Assembly (NCBI GenBank): GCA_963706835.1
Contig: CAVPOB010000008.1
Span: forward strand, 1-64,000
Origin: CAVXYG01 sp963706835
Lineage (GTDB): Bacteria; Actinomycetota; Actinomycetes; S36-B12; GCA-2699445
DNA: 64,000 nt
Direction: 5' to 3'
In this document: positions 27,460-37,700 of the stretch, one piece after another
How positions within the stretch are numbered: the stretch's first letter is position 1
Layout: every line of letters starts with the position of its first letter
Program-made: the position numbers and the translations under genes
The notes under the pieces: model-generated
Databases searched by the model: none
What the model saw: the letters and a program-made list of their open reading frames with translations, nothing else
Told to the model about the DNA's origin: nothing

Positions 27460-28458
27460 ATGGCAGCGCAGGCAACCACCACGACCATGACGGCGATCAT
27501 CGCCGGCGCGTACGGCTCCGCCGATGTGCTGCAGTCGGCGCAACGGCCCCGGCCGAGCGTCGGCGCCGGCGAGGTGATGATCCGGGTCCATGCGGCCGGG
27601 GTACATCGCGGGGACTGGCACCTGATGGCAGGGCTGCCGTACCTGGTGCGCTTGGGCTACGGCCTGCGGCGGCCCAAGCATCCGGTCCCCGGCACCGAGG
27701 TCGCCGGCACGGTGGTCGCGGTGGGGGCGGAGGTGACCCGGTTCGGAGTCGGTGATGAGGTCATGGGCATCGGGTCCGGCACCTTCGCCGAATACGCCAC
27801 GGCACCCCAGGCCAAGCTCGTCCCCAAGCCGGCCGACCTGCCGTTCGCCGAGGCCGCCATCGTGCCCATCTCCGGCCCCACCGCGCTGCAGGCGGTGCGC
27901 GATCACGGCCAGGTCGGCAGTGGGCAGCGCGTTCTCATCACCGGCGCCTCCGGCGGTGTCGGTACCTTCGCGGTACAGATCGCGAAGGCCTCCGGGGCGC
28001 ACGTCACGGGAGTGGCCAGCGGGGCCAAGGCGGACCTGGTGCGGCAGATCGGCGCCGATCGGGTCATCGACTACCGCACGCAGGACTTCACCGCGCTGGA
28101 GGAGCAGTTCGACCTCATCGTGGACCTCGGCGGCAACACCAAGACGCGCGCACTGCGCCGGTTGCTCACCGAGCGGGGGACGCTGGTCATCGTCGGGGGC
28201 GAGTCCGGTGGCCGGTGGACCGGTGGCTTCGGCCGCGGCCTGCGCGCCGCCATGCGCTCACCGTTCGTCTCCCAGCGGCTGACCACCTTCGTGGCCCGCG
28301 AGGACGCCGCATCGACGCAAGCGGTCGTCGACCTGATCGAGGCGGGCAAGGTCCGCCCGGTCCTCGATGCGACCTACCCGCTGCAGCAGGCCGCGGACGC
28401 CATGCGGGCGCTGGAGAGCGGCGCGGTGCGGGGGAAGGTGGCGGTAGTGGTGGCGTGA
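27460..28458 (+). CDS. Zinc-independent quinone oxidoreductase / NAD(P)H-dependent MDR enzyme
   Basis: A 332-residue member of the medium-chain dehydrogenase/reductase superfamily. The N-terminal GroES-like fold includes VPGTEVAGTVVAVGAEVTRF. The Rossmann NAD(P)H motif is VLITGASGGVGTFAVQIAK. The cysteines and histidines of zinc alcohol dehydrogenases are missing, and the tail has the quinone-reductase pattern AADAMRALESGAVRGKVAVVV. Likely activity is reduction of quinones or enones with NADPH. It is controlled by the divergent TetR through the double operator directly upstream. Confidence 0.9.
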   Translation: MAAQATTTTMTAIIAGAYGSADVLQSAQRPRPSVGAGEVMIRVHAAGVHRGDWHLMAGLPYLVRLGYGLRRPKHPVPGTEVAGTVVAVGAEVTRFGVGDEVMGIGSGTFAEYATAPQAKLVPKPADLPFAEAAIVPISGPTALQAVRDHGQVGSGQRVLITGASGGVGTFAVQIAKASGAHVTGVASGAKADLVRQIGADRVIDYRTQDFTALEEQFDLIVDLGGNTKTRALRRLLTERGTLVIVGGESGGRWTGGFGRGLRAAMRSPFVSQRLTTFVAREDAASTQAVVDLIEAGKVRPVLDATYPLQQAADAMRALESGAVRGKVAVVVA

Positions 28459-28724
28459 CCGGCCTGACCGGAGAGGTGCGCCTGCGAATGCGGTGACCAT
28501 GGTCAGCCGCATTCCAGGCGACGCAGAACGTCGCGGTCGAGCAGTTGCGGATCGAGACGTGGCTGCCCCACGACGAGGCGACGGCGCAGGCGTGTCGGCG
28601 TTTGGCTGGCCGGGGAGTCTCGGCGGAACGATTGACGCGAGCGTGCTCCCTGCACCGGGTACGGTCGCCCCGAAGGAGAAGGCGGCGGGTGCAGCGAACC
28701 CTGCGCTGCGCCTGCGCCCGCTGT

Positions 28725-29070
28725 CCACCATGCCTTCGCTGTCCTCGGACAGCGCTGCCAGGACCAGATCATCGATCAGGTCCTGGGTCTCCTCATCGAT
28801 CCGACCGACCTTGCCGAAGTCGAGCAGGCCGACCCCGCCGCCCTCGACGACCACGGGTTGCCCGGGTGGTGGTCGGCGTGGAACAACCCGTCCCGGAAGA
28901 TCATCTCTAGGTGGATCTCGGCGCCTCGACGCACGAACGGCTCCGCGCGGTTGCCGATCTCCTTGGCTCGCGAAGGCCCATCGACGCGGCTCATCGTCAG
29001 CACCGCCACGACGACTGCCGCCGGATGGGGCGACGGCATGACCACGTCGGGCTGTCGGCGAAATTGGCCG
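28725..29070 (-). pseudogene. Remnant of an AarF/ABC1/UbiB-family kinase gene
   Basis: The 833-base gap between the oxidoreductase and the first NHL gene contains a reverse-strand remnant. It reads PAAVVVAVLTMSRVDG, then RRGAEIHLEMIFRDGLFHADHHPGNP; after a frameshift near 28866 it continues VVVEGGGVGLLDFGKVGRIDEETQDLIDDLVLAALSED. FHAD-HPGN and LLDFG are the catalytic-loop and metal-binding motifs of the ABC1 kinase-like fold. Both the N-terminal part and the C-terminal end are absent, so the gene is dead. The rest of the gap (28459-28724, 29071-29291) holds nothing recognisable. Confidence 0.68.
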
Positions 29071-29291
29071 AGAAGGCCGTCAGATTCGCCGCCTCCGGCC
29101 GTTGCCGCCACCGCGATGCACCGGCACCGTGCGAGATGTACGTCGTTGCGGGCCTGCCGTGCTGCAGATTGGCAGCGCTGGCACCGATGCGCGGACCGCA
29201 GCAGCATCGCGGGACTATACCCCAGCACCTGCGTCGCTGTGCGGGGTGCGGCTCGGGGCACCTCGGGCGGCTCGCCTGGGGTGGGGTCGCA

Positions 29292-32200
29292 GTGGTAACC
29301 GTCCCTCAGATCGGGAGAAGTGATGACATCGGAAGACGCCGAACGGCTCTCGCGCTGACGGTGGCCCTCGTGGTCGGCCTGATGGTCACTCCCACGACCA
29401 CGTCCACGACGGCGAACGCCGCGGAGTGGGGCGTCCCGAGGGTGACGCAGACGTTGGGTGGGACAGGTCGGCCCATGGTCTTCCCCTGGGGTGCGCAGTA
29501 CAACCCGGTTTCGGACGAGATCGTAGTGTCGGACTACCTCAACCTCCAGATCCGTCGCTACTCCCCGCAGGGCGACCTCCTCGGGTCCTTCTACCGGGAG
29601 AACCCTCGCGGTGGGCCCTACAGCGTCGGCATCGACCCCGCGACCGGGGACATCTACATCCCCGAGATCGGCGACGGCAATGGTCAGACGAACGACTACA
29701 TCGCGCACTACCGCGCAGATGGCACCTTCGTTCGCGAGATCCGGCTCCTGGGCGCCTCCTACCACGCCTGGATCACGATTCGCGACGGACTTCTCGTTCA
29801 GGCGAGGAGCCACTACTGGAACACGTCCGGCAATCCGCCCCAGGTGCGATACTGGCGGCTCTCCGACGGTCAAGAGGTGGACCGCTTCGACGTGCTCCCG
29901 GACAGCGATGTTCCGCGCATTTATGGCATCGACACCGCGTCGGACGGCTCTGTGTGGATGCTCGATACGCAGAACCGCCGAATCCTGCACTACTCGTCTG
30001 GCGGCGCGAAGCTCGGCGTCTTCGATCAGCCGACCCTGAGCGGCGATACCCGCGGGCTCTCGATCGATGAGGCCCGCAATCGCATCTATGTCTCGGATGC
30101 AGGGGATGGCGAGCTCGAGGTCTTCGATCTGCAGGGCGGCCACATCGCGTCGCTGGGCGCCCCGGGCGCAGGACCGCTCGAGCTCGGCGCTCCACGACAG
30201 ACCGCGGTGGGGCCCGATGGCATCGTCTATGTGGCCGAGTACGGCAATGCCCGCGTCCATCGGTACACGCCCGACCTGGCCGATGCCGGCTTCTTCCCCG
30301 ATCCCGCCCCAGTGGCACCACCAGGCCAGCTCGGACAGCCCCGCGATGTGGACGTCGACGAGGACACCGGGGATGTCTGGGTGGCGGACTCGTTCAACCA
30401 GCGGTTCCAGCGCTTCGCTGCCGACGGCTCCTTCGAAGGTACGTGGGGGGAGCGCAGCACGAGTTCGCAGTTCGGCATGAACTACCCGCGCGGAATCGCC
30501 GTGGACGAGGACAACGACCTGGTGTGGGTCGTCAACCAGCGAGGCCACCACATCAAGCGCTACACCCGTTCAGTGTCATTCGTCGACCAGCTCGGCGCCG
30601 CGTCTAACGACAGCACCGCCCCCGGCTACTTCCGCTGGCCACTTGACGTGGAGATCGCGTCGGGCAGGGCGTTCGTCAGCGATCGGAACTCCTCGGTCGT
30701 GAAGATCCTCGACGCGGCGACAGGTGCGGAACTTGACCGCATCAGCCGGCGCAGCTATGGGCTCGCCGTCGATGAGGTGGGCCAGCGGCTGTTCGTGTCC
30801 GACCGAGTGGACCAACGCATCTACGCGTATTCCTTCGACGGGGTGTTCCTCTACTCCTTCGGCGGCAGCGGCACCAGCCCCGGGAGATTCAGCCTCATCT
30901 GGGACATGGTTGTCGTGGGCGACGTGCTGTACGTCACCGACGATGAGCAGTCGCGGGTGAGTGCGTTCTCCCTGGACGGGACCTACCTGGGCCGGTGGGG
31001 AGCTACGGCACGGGGCCGTACGAGTTCCGCAACCCCTCGGGCATTGCCGCAGATGCCGCGGGCCGGCTCTACATCGCCGACACCGGCAACGACCGTGTCG
31101 TGGTCTACGACACGGCCCAGTTCCGCGGAGGCGGCTCGTGGCCGCCACCCACCGTGCAGGTGGCGACCCCCGTGGAGGGGGCGGTGGAAGACCGGCCGAT
31201 GGTGATGCTCTCGGGGTCGGCTGCGGACGAGACCGCGGTGATCGGGCTCGATGTCGCAGTCCAGGATCAGGCGAACGGGCTCTGGTTCGACCCCAACCGA
31301 TCGGCATGGACGGCCGACCGCAAGGTGCTCACCGTTCCGCAGCGGGGAACCACTGCGAACCCGCAGTGGGGGGCGGTGTTCTACGGAGTCAGCCGCGGGG
31401 GGACCTACGCCTTCGAGGTCACGGCGTTCGACGAGGCTGGCAATCGCAGCGAAGTCGTCCGGCGCACGGTCTCGGTGGCTGCGCAGGGCGAGACCGACAC
31501 CGCGGACCCCACGATCGGGATCACTGCGCCTGCGGACGGCGCCACAATCCAGGGCACCAGCGTGGTCTTCGCCGGTGCGGCGGCCGACGATCGGCGCATC
31601 AGCCGTGTCGATCTGGCGGTGCAGCGAGCCTCAGATGGCTTGTGGTGGCAGCCCTCCGGCAACTGGAGCTCCGGCCAGACCTGGTTCGCCGCTAACCTGG
31701 CCAGCCCCGGGGCCGCGGAGACGGATTGGCGGAGCCCCTGGGTGGCGCCGGGTGGTGGCGACTACACGGTGACGGCGCGGGCTGTGGACGCGGCCGGCAA
31801 GTTCGCCAGCACCAGTCATGCATTCGGCGTGGAGGAGTTGGCGCCCGATACCGTGGCTCCCACGGTGGCAGTCGGTCAACCGACCAACGGCGGACAGGTG
31901 CAACTGGACCCACTGGTGATCCAAGGCACGGCCGACGATGACCGCGACGTTGCGGCCGTCGATGTCGCGATCCGCGATGGGGCAAGCGGCCAGTGGTGGG
32001 ACGGCACCAGGTGGGTGGCGACGTTCCGCGCCCTACCGGCCGTGCTGGATCAGGCGGGTGCGCCGACCACCGGATGGACCTACGCCTGGACGCCGCCACA
32101 GATCGGTTCCTACGCGATCTGGGCACGGGCCAAGGATGCGGCGGGGAACGTGACGGTCGAGAAGCCTTGGGTGCCCTTCACTGTCATCGACAATGCGGCC

Positions 32201-32536
32201 GATGCCGTGCTGCCGGAGGTTCTCGTCGATGCGCCGACGCCTGGTGGGAGCGTCGCGGGCCCGACCCTCGACATCATCGGAACCGCCTCGGACAACGCCA
32301 GTGTCGCCGGCGTCGATGTCGCCATCCGCGACGCTGCGACCGGGCAGTGGTTGCTGCCGAACGGCGAGTGGGGCGGCTTCAGATGGCTGCCTGCTGCCCT
32401 GACGGGATCCGGGCTGTCGGTGGACTACTCGTATCGCACCGACCTGCCGCCGGGGATCTACGGTGCCCTCGTGCGCGCTGTCGACGGGGCAGGGAATGCT
32501 TCCGAGCGCGTCTGGGTGGGCTTCACCGTCGAGTAG
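29292..32536 (+). CDS. Secreted NHL-repeat beta-propeller protein with Ig-like tail (one frameshift)
   Basis: From GTG 29292 a signal peptide (LALTVALVVGLMVT... ending near ANAAEWG) leads to a large beta-propeller region of NHL-type repeats such as GIDPATGDIYIPEIG, QTAVGPDGIVYVAEYGNARVHRY and DVDEDTGDVWVADSFNQRFQRF. Near 30997-31000 one G appears lost from a G-run; the reading continues SYGTGPYEFRNPSGIAADAAGRLYIADTGNDRVVVYD. About three to four Ig-like modules follow, each with a W-W-rich strand and ending DAAGN. Total is about 1080 residues, paralogous to the gene at 33243. It is probably cell-surface or released; the ligand is unknown. Confidence 0.82.
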
Positions 32537-32549
32537 TTGCCCCGCCCAC

Positions 32550-32591
32550 CAGTGGCCGGCCACGGCTTCGACTGCCTGTGGCCGGCCACTG
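32550..32591. terminator. Perfect 14-bp hairpin after the first NHL gene
   Basis: CAGTGGCCGGCCAC (32550-32563) is exactly complementary to 32578-32591 around a 14-base loop, starting 13 bases past the NHL stop. It fits an intrinsic terminator. Because an IS982-type remnant begins just beyond it, it could also be part of the old element end. Confidence 0.7.
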
Positions 32592-32621
32592 CATCGCGCC
32601 AGATGATCAGTTCCAGGGGGG

Positions 32622-32978
32622 CCGGGGTGGAGTCCACGACCCGCACGTCGTCGCAAGCCGCGGCCGTGGCCCGGCCCAGCCCGCCGTCCAGCCAGGCCAT
32701 CGTGGGCGCGAGCTTGCGCAGCCGCTTGGTGTAGCCGGACTGCTGCTGCAGGTTCGGGACCGTGCCCGGCAGATGCGCCCGGGCGTGGCGCAGCCACCGG
32801 GTCTCGCGGGTGTGGCCGAGCAGCGCCTGCATCACCGCCACCGTCAGCAGCTCGGCGTCGCTGATCCGCGGCGCCACACCGGCCTGCGGCCGCGCCGGGA
32901 CCACGCTCCGGATGGGCCTTCAACAGGCCGTCGATCGTCGATGAGCGCAGTGGCAGTGGTGTCCAGTTCGGCCTCCAC
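32622..32978 (-). mobile_element. IS982-family transposase remnant
   Basis: The reverse strand encodes the N-terminal half of an IS982-type transposase: VEAELDTTATAL, a frameshift, then AHPER, PRISDAELLTVAVMQALLGHTRETRWLRHARAHL, QQSGYTKRLRKLAPTMAWL and the first catalytic region DDVRVVDSTP. Homology then stops, so the catalytic core and right end are gone. It sits between the two NHL paralogs, and 32979-33242 upstream of the second gene shows no other gene. It is a dead fragment of an insertion sequence. Confidence 0.72.
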
Positions 32979-33242
32979 GGCGGGCCTCCAGGTGCGACCG
33001 TCGGGTGAGTAGCGCCGACTCCGGCCACCCTTCATCCGCGAACTGCGCAGCCACGCCGCACCGAACCCTTGGACTTCCTCGACCAGGCGCCTGTGCTGGT
33101 GGAGAGGTCAGCGAGCCGTGCAACCGGGCGAAGGTCCCAGTGGTACTGTCTCGCCCAGACATCGTGTGCGGGTTCGCGTAGGGGGACACGGACTCGGGGG
33201 TCGGCAAGGGGGCCGGCTCCGCGATGAGATTGTGGGGGACGT

Positions 33243-36200
33243 ATGGTACTGGACAGGGTTCTGCGAATCTTCCTGGCGGTCGCGCTGATCTGGACCGGAC
33301 TGGCATTCGCGGCCCCTGCCGCCCGCGCGGCAGAGGTGGAACTGCTCCCCATGCGGCAGGTCGGAGGGACCGGCCATGCGGGTCTGTACGGGTGGGGTGC
33401 AGCAACGGCGCGGGACGGTTCGGTCTACATCGGCGACTACTGGAACCAACGGATCCAGCACTACGCCAAGGACGGCACGCTGCTCGGGACCGTGGTGCCC
33501 GAGCGGCAGGAGGGGGCGGCTCCGCACCAGCCGCCGTACGGGATTGCCGTGGATCCCCGCAACGGCGACATCTACTTCGGCGATGTCGATTCCGACGCCA
33601 CGGTGGACAAGTACGACCAGGATGGCAACTTCCTGCTGGAGTTCGGCGGCAAGGGCGACGGCCTCGGGCTCTTCCAGTACCCCTCGCGCGTTGCGGTCGC
33701 CCCCGACGGCAAAGTGATCGTCTCGGATTCGCGCGCCGAGAAGCTGTCCGTGTGGGACGACTCGGGGAACCCCCTGTTCGAGAAGCAGGGGCAATCCTGG
33801 GGCACCCCCACGCTGGGTCGGCCCCGTGGGCTGGCGCTGGACGGCAGCGGCACCCTGTTCGTCGCTGACGCGCTGCTGCAGCAGGTCCAGGTGTTCCAGT
33901 TCAACGACACCTTCACCGACTTCACCTATGTGCGCAGCATCGGCCGTCCCAAGGATGCTCCCGGGGAGCCTGACCCGGGCGAGCTCGGCCTGGATCTGCG
34001 GGGCGTCGCCGTGGACGACACCCGGGACGCGCTCTACGTGGTCGACGCCGACACCGGCTACGTGGCCAAGTTCCGCAAGTCCACCGGTGCCTTCCTGCAG
34101 TACTTCGGCGGCAACGGGACCAAGATCGACCAGTTCTCCGGCGGCGGGCGCGATGTCACCGTGGACGGGGACGGCAACGTCTGGGTCGGGGACATGCCGA
34201 ACTTCCGAGCCGTGAAGTTCAGTCCCAATGGCGCGTTCCTGCAGCAGATCCCCGATCCCGTCGTCCTGCCTCCGGAGGGGGGCTTCAACCAGCCTCGCGG
34301 CGCCTCCGTCGATGCCGACGGCAACGTCTTCGTCGCCGACACGCACAACTGGCGGATCCAGAAGTTCGACGCCCAGGGCAACTTCGTGACCCAGTGGGGG
34401 AGTCGCGGCCACGGGGATTCGCAGTTCAACTACCCCAAGGGGCTCGACGTGAACCGGGCGACGGGGGAGGTCGCGGTTGCGGATACCGATGGCAACGCGG
34501 TCAAGCTCTACGACAACGACGGGCAGTTCCTCTGCAGCATCGACAAGTACGGGCAGGATCCCGGTGAGTTCGCAGGCCTGCTCACGCTGGACTTCGGCCC
34601 GGATGGCCGCATCTACGTCGCCGACACCCAGAACGGCCGCATCCAGGTCCTGGAGAAGGTCGCGGCGCCCGGCGGCTGCGACCTGAGGGTCCGATCGACC
34701 AACGGCGTGATCGGCGGCAAGGGCACCGACGTCGGCCGCTTCCAGGCCACCAACGGCATCGCGGTCGACACCGATGGCACCCTCTGGGTGACGGATCGGC
34801 TGTTGGGCCGCGTCACCCACCTCACGAACAGCGGATCGGTGCTGGCTACGTTCGGCGGCGGGGTCGGGACCGAGCCGACGCAGTTCGAGCGCGCCAGCGA
34901 CATCGCGGTGGACGACCGCTACGTCTATATCTCCGACGCCGACCGGGACCTCATCAAGATCTGGCGCAAGGACGGCACGTTCGTGCGCGAGTGGGGCGGT
35001 CCGGGCCGCGAGCTGGGCAAGCTGCAGCGCCCCCACGGCCTGGACATCGACGCCGACGGCAGGCTCTACGTCACCGAGCAGTCCAGCGAGCGGGTTCAGG
35101 TCCTCGACATCGCCCTGGATGTCGATCCGGAGTCGGTGGATCCGTCGGGAGCGGTCACCGTGCCGCAGGCCAACGCGGCGCTGCCGCAGGGTCCGTTGAC
35201 GCTGACCGGCACCGCGTCCGACGACAGCGGACTGGCGACCGTGCTCGTCGGGATCCGCGACCGCGACAACGACGTGTGGTGGAACGGCTTCGACTGGCAG
35301 AGCGAATTCTCGTGGCAGAGCGCAACCCTGTCCGACAGCGGGCTCGGGGCCACCTCGGTGACTTGGGAGTACGCGTGGACACCGCCATCGGTGGGGAACT
35401 ACGGCGTCCAGATCCGGGCGCAGGATGTGTGGGGCAACGCGGATACCACGGTGCCCTTCGTGTCCTTCTCGACCTTCGATGCGGCCAGCGATGTGGTGGG
35501 TCCGACGGTGTCGGTGGTGTCGCCGGGGGCGGGGGAGTCGCTGCCGCTGGGCGTGGTGCCGGTGTCGGGGTCGGGCGCCGATGATGTCGGTGTGGTCGGG
35601 GCGCAGGTAGCGATCAAGGATGTGGACGGCAACCGGTGGTGGTCGGGGTCGTCGTGGGTGTCCGGGTTCGCGTGGGTGGATGCGTCGGTGGCGGTTCCGG
35701 GCGCGTTGGAGACGTCGTGGTCCTACGGGTTCGACCCGGGGTTCGCGGGCCGGTTCGGGCTGATGGCGCGGACGGTCGACGCGGCGGGCAACACCAGCGC
35801 CTCCTCGGCGTGGCGCGGGTTCTCCACGTTCGATGCGGCCAGCGATGTGGTGGGTCCGATGGTGTCGGTGGTGTCGCCGGGGGCGGGGGAGTCGCTGCCG
35901 CTGGGCGTGGTGCCGGTGTCGGGGTCGGGCGCCGATGATGTCGGTGTGGTCGGGGCGCAGGTAGCGATCAAGGATGTGGACGGCAACCGGTGGTGGTCGG
36001 GGTCGTCGTGGGTGTCCGGGTTCGCGTGGGTGGATGCGTCGGTGGCGGTTCCGGGCGCGTTGGAGACGTCGTGGTCCTACGGGTTCGACCCGGGGTTCGC
36101 GGGCCGGTTCGGGCTGATGGCGCGGACGGTCGACGCGGCGGGCAACACCAGCGCCTCCTCGGCGTGGCGCGGGTTCTCCACGTTCGATGCGGCCAGCGAT

Positions 36201-36545
36201 GTGGTGGGTCCGATGGTGTCGGTGGTGTCGCCGGGGGCGGGGGAGTCGCTGCCGCTGGGCGTGGTGCCGGTGTCGGGGTCGGGCGCCGATGATGTCGGTG
36301 TGGTCGGGGCGCAGGTAGCGATCAAGGATGTGGACGGCAACCGGTGGTGGTCGGGGTCGTCGTGGGTGTCCGGGTTCGCGTGGGTGGATGCGTCGGTGGC
36401 GGTTCCGGGCGCGTTGGAGACGTCGTGGTCCTACGGGTTCGACCCGGGGTTCGCGGGCCGGTTCGGGCTGATGGCGCGGACGGTCGACGCGGCGGGCAAC
36501 ACCAGCGCCTCCTCGGCGTGGCGCGGGTTCACCGTAGTGCAGTAG
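33243..36545 (+). CDS. Large secreted NHL-repeat protein with tandem Ig-like domains
   Basis: A 1100-residue exported protein, intact. The signal peptide IFLAVALIWTGLAFAAPAARA is followed by about eight to ten NHL blades (residues ~35-620), e.g. GIAVDPRNGDIYFGDVDSD, GLALDGSGTLFVADALLQQ, GASVDADGNVFVADTHNWRI and GLDIDADGRLYVTEQSSERV. One diverged Ig-like module follows (~640-740), then three almost identical 118-residue modules (STFDAASDVVGP ... AAGNTSASSAWRGF), ending TVVQ. NHL propellers bind proteins, glycans or RNA; here an extracellular binding or scaffold role is inferred. It lacks a cell-wall sorting signal. It is a paralog of the gene at 29292. Confidence 0.88.
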   Translation: MVLDRVLRIFLAVALIWTGLAFAAPAARAAEVELLPMRQVGGTGHAGLYGWGAATARDGSVYIGDYWNQRIQHYAKDGTLLGTVVPERQEGAAPHQPPYGIAVDPRNGDIYFGDVDSDATVDKYDQDGNFLLEFGGKGDGLGLFQYPSRVAVAPDGKVIVSDSRAEKLSVWDDSGNPLFEKQGQSWGTPTLGRPRGLALDGSGTLFVADALLQQVQVFQFNDTFTDFTYVRSIGRPKDAPGEPDPGELGLDLRGVAVDDTRDALYVVDADTGYVAKFRKSTGAFLQYFGGNGTKIDQFSGGGRDVTVDGDGNVWVGDMPNFRAVKFSPNGAFLQQIPDPVVLPPEGGFNQPRGASVDADGNVFVADTHNWRIQKFDAQGNFVTQWGSRGHGDSQFNYPKGLDVNRATGEVAVADTDGNAVKLYDNDGQFLCSIDKYGQDPGEFAGLLTLDFGPDGRIYVADTQNGRIQVLEKVAAPGGCDLRVRSTNGVIGGKGTDVGRFQATNGIAVDTDGTLWVTDRLLGRVTHLTNSGSVLATFGGGVGTEPTQFERASDIAVDDRYVYISDADRDLIKIWRKDGTFVREWGGPGRELGKLQRPHGLDIDADGRLYVTEQSSERVQVLDIALDVDPESVDPSGAVTVPQANAALPQGPLTLTGTASDDSGLATVLVGIRDRDNDVWWNGFDWQSEFSWQSATLSDSGLGATSVTWEYAWTPPSVGNYGVQIRAQDVWGNADTTVPFVSFSTFDAASDVVGPTVSVVSPGAGESLPLGVVPVSGSGADDVGVVGAQVAIKDVDGNRWWSGSSWVSGFAWVDASVAVPGALETSWSYGFDPGFAGRFGLMARTVDAAGNTSASSAWRGFSTFDAASDVVGPMVSVVSPGAGESLPLGVVPVSGSGADDVGVVGAQVAIKDVDGNRWWSGSSWVSGFAWVDASVAVPGALETSWSYGFDPGFAGRFGLMARTVDAAGNTSASSAWRGFSTFDAASDVVGPMVSVVSPGAGESLPLGVVPVSGSGADDVGVVGAQVAIKDVDGNRWWSGSSWVSGFAWVDASVAVPGALETSWSYGFDPGFAGRFGLMARTVDAAGNTSASSAWRGFTVVQ
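35467..36528 (+). repeat. Three 354-bp tandem repeats, almost identical
   Basis: Units begin about 35467, 35821 and 36175, with an exact period of 354 bases (118 codons). Units two and three appear identical over their length. Unit one differs at only a few bases, such as PTVSVV against PMVSVV and its first codons. The near-absence of even silent changes means recent duplication or ongoing homogenisation. Unit length equals one Ig-like domain, so copy changes keep the frame. Confidence 0.95.
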
Positions 36546-36688
36546 CGCTGGGCGAGTCGCAGTCGATCACCGCATGCGCCAGAGTGATCAGTCCGGCCAT
36601 AGACGCAGCCGCGACGACTCGGCCTTTGCGGAGCGGAGGCTGGTCCGCGCTGCGGCTGTGCCGACCCTGCGCCGTTGCGCAGCGGTCG

Positions 36689-37335
36689 TCAACGCAGCGC
36701 GCGCAGTGCGTCGGGGATGGAGTCCCTTCCTGCGACCAGTTCCAGCGTCAGGTTGCGGATCTCGTGCCGCTCGATGAGCTCGGCGATCACCTCCGCGACA
36801 TCGGATCGGGAAACCGCCCCTCGTGCGACATGGCGAGCCAGCGCCACCGATCCGCGGCCCGCATCGTCGCTCAGTCGCCCGGGTCGCAGGATCACGTACG
36901 CCAGACCCGGACTCGCGCAGCCTCTGCTCAGCGGCCGCCTTGGCGCGCAGGTAGTGCGAGAAGACGTGATCGTCCTGCGGGGGATGGTCGGTGCCCATTG
37001 CGCTGATCTGCAGGAACGCGCACGTCGGCCCGCGCGCCGCCGCTACGCACAGGTCGGAGGCCCCCTGATCGACGGTGTACTTGCGCTGCACGCCGGAGCC
37101 CGGGCCTGCGCCGGCCGCGAATACCAGGACATCGACGTCGGCCAGTGCAGCCGCGAGGTCGTCCGAGTGCTGCCTGCTCCAGGTCCAGCACCAGGGGCTG
37201 CGCACCAGTCGCCGCCACGTCGGCGGCATGATCGGGGTTTCGCATGATGCCGAGGACGGCATGACCCCGCTGCGTCAGGACCCGGCTGAGGATCAGCGCG
37301 ATCTGACCGTGCCCTCCGGCAATAGCGATTCGCAT
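36689..37335 (-). CDS. NAD(P)-binding SDR-like oxidoreductase (two frameshifts)
   Basis: From ATG 37335 the protein starts with a Rossmann motif MRIAIAGGHGQIALILSRVLTQRGHAVLG and IMRNPDHAADVAATGAQPLVLDLE. After a shift near 37165 it continues SDDLAAALADVDVLVFAAGAGPGSG and FLQISAMGTDHP; after another shift near 36905 it continues ILRPGRLSDDAGRGSVALA to the stop at 36689. These are the features of the YwnB/NmrA-like atypical SDR group, about 215 residues. Each break is one base, so sequencing error or recent inactivation are both possible. Substrate unknown. Confidence 0.75.
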
Positions 37336-37355
37336 GCAGGCGTCCCCGGAGTTCG

Positions 37356-37674
37356 TCAGCCGGCCAGGATGCGCGCCTTCTGCTGCGCGAACTCCTCCTC
37401 CGTCAGCACCCCGGCGTCGCGGAGCTGGCCGAGCTTGGCGAGTTGCTCCAGCATGTCCCCGCCGCTCGGAGCGGCAGGTGCGGCAGCGGGCGCCGGCGCG
37501 GGTGCGGGCGGGCGCCGGTCGGCGGGGGAGCCTGGGGTGCGGCGGCGGCTGCTGCTGCGCGGCCGACTTCTCGGCCCACCGGTTGGCCTGGCGGCGCGAG
37601 ACCCCGTTCGACACCGCTGTTGCGGTGCCGGCGATGGCGGCCGTCCTGGCGACGCCGCGGATCAGTCCTGGCAT
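37356..37674 (-). CDS. SHOCT-domain protein (frameshifted linker)
   Basis: Start ATG 37674 (ribosome site GAGAGGA) gives MPGLIRGVARTAAIAGTATAVSNGVSRR, an Ala/Pro-rich linker, then a C-terminal SHOCT motif: MLEQLAKLGQLRDAGVLTEEEFAQQKARIL. The linker is out of frame (about 37490-37560), probably from miscounted C/G runs. SHOCT is a short helical domain thought to mediate oligomerisation. Genes of this shape are often next to a DUF6325 gene, as here (26 bases apart), so the two products may work together. Confidence 0.72.
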
Positions 37675-37700
37675 TGCTGTCTCCTCTCGTGCGGTTCTCG

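Noticed and set aside
33108..35036. A 642-residue reverse frame over the second NHL gene
   Set aside because: It is the antisense shadow of an intact secreted protein; no start signal or family motif.
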